64,000 nucleotides of DNA, taken from Acidobacteriota bacterium (GTDB lineage Bacteria; Acidobacteriota; Thermoanaerobaculia; Multivoradales; Multivoraceae). Every line of letters starts with the position of its first letter. The stretch's first letter is position 1. Made by a program: the position numbers and the translations under genes. This document shows, piece after piece, positions 49,657 through 57,190 of this stretch. The stretch spans positions 1 to 64,000 of the forward strand of contig JAJCXN010000055.1 in the NCBI GenBank assembly GCA_029263415.1, read 5' to 3'. Under the pieces are notes generated by a model that made no database searches, was not told the origin of the DNA, and saw only the letters and a list, made by a program, of their open reading frames with translations.

Positions 49657-51711
49657 ATGCTCCCTATCCGCTGGCTCCAACTGTCGGTGCTTCTTCTGCT
49701 GGTTGTGTCGTTTTCCCGTCCACTACTCGGGCAGGATCAGGACGTGCTCGAACCGATGGACGTGTTCCAGATGGAACTCGGCAGCGATCCACAGATCTCG
49801 CCTGACGGCAAGTACATCGTGTATTCGCGCACGTTCCACGATGTCTATAGCGATCGCGCGCTCTCGAATCTCTGGATGATCGATGTAGCAACCGGGGACC
49901 ATCGGCCGCTGACAACAGGCACGGCGAGTGATCGCTCTCCGCGTTGGTCGCCGGACGGCAAGAGGATTGCCTACGTCTCGAGCCGAGATGCAGGTTCGCA
50001 ATTGTGGTTGCGATGGATGGATTCAGGCCAAACGGCGAAGCTCTCCAGTCTGCCCAGCGGACCTAGCGGGATCGCCTGGTCACCCGATGGCAAGTGGTTG
50101 TCGTTCACCATGTTTGTTGAGCAGGCGCCGCCCTCGTTCGTCAAGATGCCAGCCAAGCCTGAGGGTGCGGAGTGGGCGAAGCCGGCCACCGTGATCGACC
50201 GAATGACCTATCGTTCCGATGGCGCGGGTTACCTCGACTATGGTTATCGGGAGATCTTTGTGTTGTCCTCAGATGGTGGCACACCGGTGCAATTGACCGA
50301 CTCGGATCACGATCACGCTGCTCCCACCTGGACTCCGGACGGCAAGCTGCTGACCTCTGCCAACACGCACCCTGATCGCGAGATGGAGCCCAATAACTCG
50401 GAGATCTTCGAACTCGACCCGATGACCGGTAAAGCCAAGAAGCTGACCGATCGCAAGGGACCGGATCGTTCTCCTAAAGCGTCGCCCGATGGTCAGTTCA
50501 TCGCCTACCTTGGCAACGACGAGCAGTACCTCGGTTTTCAAGCTTCGGTCTTGTCGGTGATGAATCGCGACGGTTCTGGATCGCGGACGGTGGCGCAGAG
50601 CCTCGATCGCAGCATCAACAGTTTCGAATGGTCTCAGGATGGGCGCGGCGTGTTCGCATCGTTCGACAACGAAGGTCGGGGCAAGATTGCGTACATCAAC
50701 CTGCGTGGCGGGGCGGTCGAGCAGTTGGTAGATCGAGTGGGCGGCCTCTCATTGGGTAGGCCCTACGGTGGCGGTGCTTTCTCGGTCTCGAAGGGCGGCG
50801 ACCTGGCTTTTACTGTTGGAATGCCGGATCGCCCCGCAGACATTGGGTTCTTGAAGAATGGCGGTCCGCCTGATGCCGCGCGCCGTTTGACTGCGCTCAA
50901 TGATGATCTGTTCACCCGCAAGGGTGTTGGCGAAGTGGAGACGCTATGGACCGAGTCGTCGTTTGATGGTCGCCAGGTGCAGGGTTGGATTGTGCGTCCG
51001 CCCGGGTTCGATCCCAGCAAGAAGTACCCGTTGATTCTGGAGATCCACGGCGGACCGTTCACCAACTACGGCGATCGCTTCGCGGCTGAGATCCAGCTCT
51101 ACGCCGCAGCTGGCTACGTGGTGCTATATGGCAACCCGCGCGGCAGTACCAGCTATGGGGCTGAGTTTGCGAACCTGATTCACCACAACTATCCGAGCCA
51201 GGACTACGACGATCTGATGTCGATGGTGGATGCCACCATCGCCAAGGGCTACGTCGATGAAGACCGTTTGTACGTGACCGGCGGCTCAGGCGGCGGCGTC
51301 TTGACCGCTTGGATCGTCGGCAAGACCGATCGCTTCAAGGCGGCGGTGGTGCAAAAGCCTGTAATCAACTGGTACAGCTTTGTACTGACCGCGGACAACC
51401 CAGCGTTCTTCTATCGCTACTGGTTCCCCGGGCTGCCGTGGGACAACCTCGAGCACTACATGAAGCGCTCACCGATCTCTTTGGTGGGCAATGTCACCAC
51501 CCCAACCATGCTGCTCACTGGCGAGCGCGACTACCGCACGCCGATGTCTGAAACCGAGCAGTACTACATGGCGCTGCGCTTAGAAGAGGTGGAGTCGGTG
51601 ATGGTGCGGATCCCGGAGGCATCGCACGGCATTGCCAACCGTCCGAGCCAGTTGATCTCGAAGGTGGTGCATGTGCTGGAGTGGTTCTCGCGCCATGGCG
51701 GAACCGACTGA
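49657..51711 (+). CDS. Secreted S9-family (prolyl oligopeptidase-type) peptidase
   Basis: The 684-residue protein begins at ATG 49657, with GGAAAGG eight bases in front, and has a signal peptide (WLQLSVLLLLVVSFSRPLLG). Residues 30-400 form a WD40-like TolB-type propeller with repeats such as DPQISPDGKYIVYS, PRWSPDGKRIAYVS and PTWTPDGKLL. The alpha/beta-hydrolase domain follows. It contains YVTGGSGGGVLTAWIVG (Ser nucleophile), LLTGERDYRTPMSETEQ (Asp) and PEASHGIANRP (His). The triad is complete. It is likely a dipeptidyl or acylaminoacyl peptidase in the periplasm. A longer in-frame start at 49546 lacks a signal at the N-terminus and was not used. Confidence 0.93.
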   Translation: MLPIRWLQLSVLLLLVVSFSRPLLGQDQDVLEPMDVFQMELGSDPQISPDGKYIVYSRTFHDVYSDRALSNLWMIDVATGDHRPLTTGTASDRSPRWSPDGKRIAYVSSRDAGSQLWLRWMDSGQTAKLSSLPSGPSGIAWSPDGKWLSFTMFVEQAPPSFVKMPAKPEGAEWAKPATVIDRMTYRSDGAGYLDYGYREIFVLSSDGGTPVQLTDSDHDHAAPTWTPDGKLLTSANTHPDREMEPNNSEIFELDPMTGKAKKLTDRKGPDRSPKASPDGQFIAYLGNDEQYLGFQASVLSVMNRDGSGSRTVAQSLDRSINSFEWSQDGRGVFASFDNEGRGKIAYINLRGGAVEQLVDRVGGLSLGRPYGGGAFSVSKGGDLAFTVGMPDRPADIGFLKNGGPPDAARRLTALNDDLFTRKGVGEVETLWTESSFDGRQVQGWIVRPPGFDPSKKYPLILEIHGGPFTNYGDRFAAEIQLYAAAGYVVLYGNPRGSTSYGAEFANLIHHNYPSQDYDDLMSMVDATIAKGYVDEDRLYVTGGSGGGVLTAWIVGKTDRFKAAVVQKPVINWYSFVLTADNPAFFYRYWFPGLPWDNLEHYMKRSPISLVGNVTTPTMLLTGERDYRTPMSETEQYYMALRLEEVESVMVRIPEASHGIANRPSQLISKVVHVLEWFSRHGGTD

Positions 51712-51927
51712 CTCAGGGTGAGCAGGCCCTCGCCAACAGGAGCATCAGCCGGAGCCCTTGAGGATCGACTCAATGAGGTCGGGGCCAGCTTCGAGTCTCG
51801 TTGGGCTGTTGCTCAGCCGGTCGCGTTTCGCGATAAAAATCCCCCCTTGATACAAAGATAGTGAACCGCATGCAGGGAATGCAGCCCGCGGTGAGACCGG
51901 CTTTGTGACCGGCTTTGTGACCGAATT

Positions 51928-53283
51928 GTGGAGCGAGTTGTGGAGCGAAAGTTGAACAGTCAGCGACCCAGAGTAGTCATCGTTGGCGGTGGCTTTGCTG
52001 GTCTGAAGGCGGCGCGCGAGCTTTCGCGGGCGCCGGTGGATGTGCTCCTGGTCGATCGAACCAATCACCATGTCTTTCAACCGCTGCTGTACCAGGTCGC
52101 GGCCGCCGCACTATCGCCCCGAGATATTGCCAGGCCACTAAGAGACGTGCTGCGTCGTCAACGCAACGCGTCCGTGTTGATGGCGGAGGTCGTTGGCTTC
52201 GACGTTGACCAACAGCGTGTGTTGCTTTCCGATGGCGATGCCTTGGCCTACGATTTCTTGATCGTTGCGGTCGGCGCTCGGCACTCGTACTTTGGCAACG
52301 ACAACTGGGAGTCACACGCGCCGGGGCTCAAGACGATCGCCGATGCGCTCGAACTGAGGAGCCGGATTCTGCTCGAGTTCGAGCGGGCGGAACGCAACGC
52401 CACCCGGGCGGCGCTAAGCGACCAATCTGGGCCGCCAGAGGCCTCGCTCACCTTCGTGGTGGTCGGCGCCGGGCCTACCGGAGTGGAGATGGCCGGAGCG
52501 ATCGCGGAGATTGCCCACCGGACGATGCGTCGCAACTTCCGGCTGATCCGCCCTGAGATGACAAGGACGCTGCTGGTCGAAGCCGCCGATCGCGTTCTGC
52601 CGCCATTTCCCGAAGAACTGAGCGTCAAGGCGCAGAGACAGCTCGAGGACCTGGGGGTAGAGGTACGCTGCTCAACCCGCGTGGTGGAGATGTCGGACAA
52701 CAGTGTTCGCTTGGTGGCCACTGATGCCACTTCAACTGAGGACGAGAAGGTGGCGGCGAGTTGCATCATCTGGGCGGCAGGCAACGAGGTGTCGAGCATC
52801 CTGGCGGACTTGCCGGCGGATCGGGATCGCAGCGGTCGCGTGACGGTGGCGCCCGATCTCTCGCTGCCGGCTGCGCCCAACGTCTTCGTCCTGGGCGATG
52901 CTGCGGCCTGTGCTGGTGCCGATGGGAAGCCACTGCCGGGGCTCGCTCCAGTTGCTACGCAGCAAGGCAGCGCTGCAGCGGACAACATTCGGCGCGACCT
53001 CAAAGGTCGAAGCCGCAAGGCATTCAGCTACTGGGATCGCGGTTCGATGGCCACTATTGGCAAGGCTCGGGCGGTTGCGTGGATGGGCAGCCTTCGGTTC
53101 GGTGGCCTCCTAGCGTGGCTTGCCTGGAGCCTGATACACATCCTGTTTCTGATCGGGTTCCGTACTCGAGTGGTGGTGATGCTCGAGTGGCTCTACTTAT
53201 ACCTTTTCAATCGCCGTGATGCGCGGCTTTTGCACTCCCTGCGCGAGCCACACCCCACTCCAGATTGCGATTCAGAAACCTAA
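51928..53283 (+). CDS. ndh: Type II NADH:quinone oxidoreductase
   Basis: The 451-residue flavoprotein passes electrons from NADH to quinone without pumping protons. It has the FAD-binding RVVIVGGGFAGLKAARELSR, the AVGARHSYFGNDNWE stretch of NDH-2, the NADH-binding VVGAGPTGVEMAGAIAEIA, and VFVLGDAAACAG with APVATQQGSAAADNI near the quinone site. The C-terminal membrane-associated helices (LAWLAWSLIHILFLIG and VVVMLEWLYLYLF) are typical. Start is uncertain among GTG 51928, GTG 51940 and TTG 51952: the sequence repeats GTGGAGCGA here, and each copy gives the next codon a GGAG at proper spacing. Confidence 0.92.
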   Translation: MERVVERKLNSQRPRVVIVGGGFAGLKAARELSRAPVDVLLVDRTNHHVFQPLLYQVAAAALSPRDIARPLRDVLRRQRNASVLMAEVVGFDVDQQRVLLSDGDALAYDFLIVAVGARHSYFGNDNWESHAPGLKTIADALELRSRILLEFERAERNATRAALSDQSGPPEASLTFVVVGAGPTGVEMAGAIAEIAHRTMRRNFRLIRPEMTRTLLVEAADRVLPPFPEELSVKAQRQLEDLGVEVRCSTRVVEMSDNSVRLVATDATSTEDEKVAASCIIWAAGNEVSSILADLPADRDRSGRVTVAPDLSLPAAPNVFVLGDAAACAGADGKPLPGLAPVATQQGSAAADNIRRDLKGRSRKAFSYWDRGSMATIGKARAVAWMGSLRFGGLLAWLAWSLIHILFLIGFRTRVVVMLEWLYLYLFNRRDARLLHSLREPHPTPDCDSET

Positions 53284-53339
53284 GGCGCCCGTCCAATTGT
53301 GTGGGCTGGTGCCCAAGCCATAGATTGAGAGAACGAGTG

Positions 53340-54608
53340 ATGAATGCGCCGCGCAGCACACGACGGGTGACCTTTACCAATCAGCACGGAACCGAGCTAG
53401 CTGCACTTCTTGACCTGCCCACGGGCTCGGCATCGCCGCGCGCCACTCCGCACCCCACAGTGCTGTTTGCCCATTGCTTCACTTGCACCAAAGATTTGCG
53501 TTCGGCGGGGGTGCTCAGCCGAAGCCTAGTGCAGCGGGGATTTGGGGTGCTGCGGTTTGACTTCACCGGTCTCGGTGATAGCGGCGGTGAATTCGCCATG
53601 TCGACCTTCTCCTCTAATGTCGGCGACTTGGTGGCTGCAGCCGCCTACCTGCGAGCGGAGCATCAAGCGCCGGCGGTGCTGGTTGGTCACTCTTTGGGTG
53701 GTGCCGCTGTGCTGCTGGCAGCAGCGCACATCCCGGAGGTGGCGGCGGTTGCCACCATTGGCGCGCCTAGCGATCTGCAACACCTGCGCGACGGTGTGCT
53801 GCGCGAAGCAGACCCTGAACAGGCGGTCTCCAAAGTCAACATCGGCGGTCGGCCGTTCGGCATCAGTCGCGAGTTTCTGCAGGAATTGGAAAGCCAGGAT
53901 TTGCTGGAGCACGTCGCTGTGCTGCGCAAGCCGTTGTTGGTGTTGCACTCTCCGGTGGATGATGTTGTTGGAATCGATCATGCGCGCAAGCTGTTCGAGG
54001 CGGCGAAGCATCCAAAGAGTTTTGTCTCTTTGGATGGTGCCGATCACTTGCTGCTCCACGATTCAAAAGATGCCGAGTTCGCGGCTGACCTGCTAGCGAG
54101 CTGGGCACGTCGATACTTGCCGGAACAGCCGAACTCGGTCGATCTTGAAGACGCACCGAGTGAGCAGTCGCAGCAGCTGGGCCACGGCGTGGTCGAGGTC
54201 ACTGGCGGTCAGGACAAGTTCACCAACGTCGTTCGTACCACGAACCATCGAGTGACGACAGATGAACCCGCCAGCGTCGGTGGCGCTGACCTTGGTCCCA
54301 ATCCCTATGAGATGTTGCTCGGTGGTCTTGGTTCCTGCATTTCGATGACGCTTCGTATGTACGCAGATCGTAAGGGGATTCCGCTCGACAGCGTGCGAGT
54401 GCGACTGCGACATACAAAGGAACATGCAGCTGATTGCGCGGACTGCGAGACCAAGACCGGTGTGATCGACGTGATCGAGAAGCACTTGCACATCGTTGGT
54501 CCCGATCTGACCGATGATCAACGTGCACGGCTGGTCGAGATCTCAGCGCGCTGCCCGGTACACCGTACCTTGACCACCGAAACGCAAATCAGATCCGCGG
54601 AGTTCTAA
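53340..54608 (+). CDS. Fusion of alpha/beta hydrolase and OsmC-like peroxidase domain
   Basis: The 422-residue protein joins two domains. Residues 1-260 are an alpha/beta hydrolase: TVLFAHCFTCTKDLRSAGVL, LVGHSLGGAAVLLAA with the Ser, LLVLHSPVDDVVG with the Asp and LDGADHLLLHD with the His. Residues 280-422 are OsmC/Ohr-like, with the two redox Cys in GGLGSCISMTLRMYADRKGI and ISARCPVHRTL. Such fusions are known and are thought to handle organic peroxides or esters, but no reaction is proven. ATG 53340 is used; GTG 53337 directly precedes it. The stop overlaps that of the convergent ATPase gene. Confidence 0.93.
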   Translation: MNAPRSTRRVTFTNQHGTELAALLDLPTGSASPRATPHPTVLFAHCFTCTKDLRSAGVLSRSLVQRGFGVLRFDFTGLGDSGGEFAMSTFSSNVGDLVAAAAYLRAEHQAPAVLVGHSLGGAAVLLAAAHIPEVAAVATIGAPSDLQHLRDGVLREADPEQAVSKVNIGGRPFGISREFLQELESQDLLEHVAVLRKPLLVLHSPVDDVVGIDHARKLFEAAKHPKSFVSLDGADHLLLHDSKDAEFAADLLASWARRYLPEQPNSVDLEDAPSEQSQQLGHGVVEVTGGQDKFTNVVRTTNHRVTTDEPASVGGADLGPNPYEMLLGGLGSCISMTLRMYADRKGIPLDSVRVRLRHTKEHAADCADCETKTGVIDVIEKHLHIVGPDLTDDQRARLVEISARCPVHRTLTTETQIRSAEF

Positions 54609-55444
54609 TCGCGTAGCCGACGAAGGAAGGCGTCCGGGCTCTTCAAGAATGCGCGGGTGAGTGAGACGTGCTCCACGTCGTCGTAGCTGACTTGGGTGCA
54701 TCGCCCTTCAGCGAACTGAAGAATGGTCGCGCCAGGAAGGGCCATCAGCATTGGCGAGTGGGTAGCAATGAAGAACTGAGAGCCTGAGTCAACGCGATCG
54801 ATGAGCAGCCGCATGAGGGCCAGGATGCGTAGCGGTGACAGCGGCGTTTCGGGCTCATCTAGCAGGTATAGCCCTTTTGGGCGTAGCCGTTCCTCAAGCA
54901 AGTGAAGGAACGATTCACCGTGCGACTGCGCGTCAGGGTTGCTGCCGTAACGGTGCTCGAACGCTTGTCGTTGACCAGCCGCCGCGCCCATGGCCAAGGT
55001 TTGAGCGAGTGATCCGTCTTGGTAGGCGTTGCGAAACTCTTCTTCAAGGTCGCGCAATGCTTGGCTTTCCCGCACGACCCTATTGACGAAGCCGAAAGCG
55101 TCTTCAGCGCGAAAGAACACTGACGTGATTGGTTTGCGGCCGCGTACCAGTTTGAGTTGTCGGGCCAGTTGGCGTGCGGGCCCCAGCGAAGGGTCGCGCT
55201 CGAGGTCGGCGCTACCGATCGCTACGCAACGGGTTGCAACTGCCAGCGACTCGAGCACCGTGGATTTGCCAGTGCCGTTCTCGCCGACCAGAAATGTCAC
55301 TGGGCTCGCAAACTGCAGGTCTAGGTGATCAAGAATGTCGAGACTGAACGGGAACTCCCCTTGATCGTCCGTCGCATTGGCTTGGTAGCGCAGCGCGCGG
55401 ACGAAGAGTTCTGGGTCGCCGGAGGTATTGCCTGGATCGGTCAT
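54605..55444 (-). CDS. SMC/ABC-like AAA ATPase
   Basis: The 279-residue soluble protein has Walker A TFLVGENGTGKSTVLESLAV (about 50-69), an ABC-type signature QSHGESFLHLL (about 175), Walker B GLYLLDEPETPLSPL (about 192) and the switch His in FFIATHSPMLMALP. A Q-loop is likely around QLARQLK. It lacks a nuclease (TOPRIM) domain, so it is not an OLD nuclease, though related ATPases occur in DNA repair and defence. No partner gene is seen: the neighbour on one side is convergent and on the other a DUF6159 membrane protein, 37 bases from its start. Role unknown. Confidence 0.85.
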   Translation of the reverse strand: MTDPGNTSGDPELFVRALRYQANATDDQGEFPFSLDILDHLDLQFASPVTFLVGENGTGKSTVLESLAVATRCVAIGSADLERDPSLGPARQLARQLKLVRGRKPITSVFFRAEDAFGFVNRVVRESQALRDLEEEFRNAYQDGSLAQTLAMGAAAGQRQAFEHRYGSNPDAQSHGESFLHLLEERLRPKGLYLLDEPETPLSPLRILALMRLLIDRVDSGSQFFIATHSPMLMALPGATILQFAEGRCTQVSYDDVEHVSLTRAFLKSPDAFLRRLRD

Positions 55445-55481
55445 TGGGGCCGATTCTAGGCGGGTACCGCACCACAGGCTG

Positions 55482-56297
55482 CTAGGCGTTGATCAATTGT
55501 TGCGAAAAGCCTGAGGTCTCGCCGGTGGTGGCGTAGCGAAAAACGGCCGTGCTGTAGATGGTGGCCAGCGTCGCGAAGACCAAGGACGTCAATAGGTGGA
55601 CGACCACTAAGAGCGTGATGATCGTGACGGTGACGGGCCACCAACCCGCTTGCACTGAGAACCAAATGGTTGGGAAACCGATCGCGAACAACACGATCGA
55701 GACTGCGCCGTGGAATACGCCGAAGCCCACATGCCCTGCGACTTGGTGACCCCAGGTGTTCTTGATCAACGTGGTACTCCGACGGATCGCGTCGATCGGT
55801 CCTAGGCCTTCGACGACGAGAACCGGGATCGCCACGTAAGTCGCCAGGGCCCACGCCAGACCTCCGAAAAACGCCGCAATGCGCGAGATGAATCCGCCGC
55901 GTTTCTTCAGCATTCGTAGCAGCAGGCCGACGGTTGCGCTGATGGCAGCGTAGCCAGCGATCTGGGCGCGGCGCTGCCAGGCGCAGCGAATTCCGTCACC
56001 GAGGGTGGGGTCGTGACCCTGCATTCGCAGGTTGACGGCGCCGACCAGCGCGGAGTTAAAGAAAATGATCACGAAAGCGGCCAAGAAGTAGAAGAGGAAT
56101 CCGAGCACGTAAGCGAAGATCCCAATCGGTACGCCCTTGAAGATGCCGAGAGCTGCCAGAGGTAAGCCGAATGAGGCGACAACAAGGAGCAGAACCAGAC
56201 CTGATAGCACCGGGAACACGAGGAGCTTCTTGTCCGCCATCAGCAGTCCAAAGCTCACCTTTGCAATCTCCCAACTCTTCTGCAGTGACCGAAACAT
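55482..56297 (-). CDS. DUF6159-like multi-helix membrane protein
   Basis: The 271-residue protein begins MFRSLQKSWEIAKVSFGLLM, the conserved opening of DUF6159, and has about six membrane helices: two near 26-75 (VFPVLSGLVLLLVVASFGL and FAYVLGFLFYFLAAFVIIFF), one near 110-125, one near 138-160, and two near 195-255. IDAIRRSTTLIKNTWGHQV between helices 4 and 5 is also conserved. No function is established for the family. It stands upstream of the ATPase gene in the same direction with 37 bases between, which may be an operon. Confidence 0.85.
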   Translation of the reverse strand: MFRSLQKSWEIAKVSFGLLMADKKLLVFPVLSGLVLLLVVASFGLPLAALGIFKGVPIGIFAYVLGFLFYFLAAFVIIFFNSALVGAVNLRMQGHDPTLGDGIRCAWQRRAQIAGYAAISATVGLLLRMLKKRGGFISRIAAFFGGLAWALATYVAIPVLVVEGLGPIDAIRRSTTLIKNTWGHQVAGHVGFGVFHGAVSIVLFAIGFPTIWFSVQAGWWPVTVTIITLLVVVHLLTSLVFATLATIYSTAVFRYATTGETSGFSQQLINA

Positions 56298-56390
56298 GGG
56301 TGCTAGATCCTCCGTCTCAGGCCTGATTCGTGGAAGAGGTCGGAATTGACCGCTACTGTTCTTGAGGCTGGTTACCTGAGGTTGCGACTG

Positions 56391-56410
56391 TCTACGAGCG
56401 CGCTCGTAGA
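56391..56410. repeat. Perfect 20-base palindrome
   Basis: TCTACGAGCG and its exact complement stand together without spacer, in the 285-base gap between the PilZ stop and the DUF6159 start. TTTG follows on the plus strand. It could be an operator for the DUF6159 gene, 94 bases downstream, or a weak terminator hairpin. The remainder of 56298-56582 shows nothing else I recognise. Confidence 0.6.
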
Positions 56411-56582
56411 TTTGTTCCGCTGCTCCACCCTTTCAGGCACCGACAACCATTGTCAGCTAGGAGATCGCTTGGGTACATCACCTGTAACCGCGACGGCTCG
56501 GCGGCCTGAAGCCGCAGATCCGCGCGAGCAGCACAGGACTTCCTCAGCAAGCTCACGGTGCGTTGAAGAGGCCGGCCGAGAT

Positions 56583-56939
56583 CTAGAAAGTACTCGCGGT
56601 GCGGAAGAAGATCTCGGCGACGAAGAACTTGATTCTCGTTCGCTCGCTCTCAGAGAGGGCCTGAAACTGAACACCGCTTCCCATCATTGGCGCGGACCAC
56701 GCTACGCGCGCCTGGGTCTCGATCCGCGGGCCCTCGTCCGGTAGGTCAAACTGGATCTCCAGAATCGAGCCTACCGGTAGCGCATGGTTGGTATCGATGA
56801 ACAATCCATGTTCACTCAGATCCTGAACTCGCGCTCGCACGGGAGGGCTGTTGGACGAGTAGGTCGCGTCCAGCGGAACCTCGACACGCACTGAGGTGCG
56901 GCGTTCAGGTCCGGATGCGGCGGTAGAGAGTTGGCTCAT
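56583..56939 (-). CDS. PilZ-domain protein
   Basis: The 118-residue protein is a single PilZ domain: RRTSVRVEVPLDATYSSNS with the R-x3-R-type start, VQDLSEHGLFIDTNHALPVG matching the D/N-x-S-x-x-G core, and ARVAWSAPMMGSGVQFQALS as the closing strand. PilZ domains of this kind bind cyclic di-GMP or act as adaptors in motility and secretion. The N-terminal RxxxR equivalent is R-R-T-S-V-R, so c-di-GMP binding is possible but not certain. ATG 56939 has GGGGA just upstream. It is divergent from the AMIN/SH3 gene. Confidence 0.88.
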   Translation of the reverse strand: MSQLSTAASGPERRTSVRVEVPLDATYSSNSPPVRARVQDLSEHGLFIDTNHALPVGSILEIQFDLPDEGPRIETQARVAWSAPMMGSGVQFQALSESERTRIKFFVAEIFFRTASTF

Positions 56940-57190
56940 CGAGGTCCCCTATGCAGGCACGACGCAGAGCGCATCGCACTATCTTTGATTGACGAAGTCG
57001 CGCCCGCTGGGCGGACATCGATGTGGACGAGAAGCGAAGCCGCTCGTAGGTTCAACCCACTGTTGTCTCTATTCGCGTCCAAAGGGCTTTGAGAGCCACA
57101 AATGGTAGCGTCGATCGACTCCGGTGTATGCCGACACAAACGAGGTTCGAGGTGAAACCACATCGAGAACACTAGATTACTGAAAAGTAG

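Noticed and set aside
54605-55444. OLD-family or Septu-like defence nuclease
   Set aside because: Only the ATPase part is present; there is no TOPRIM or HNH domain and no partner nuclease gene beside it.
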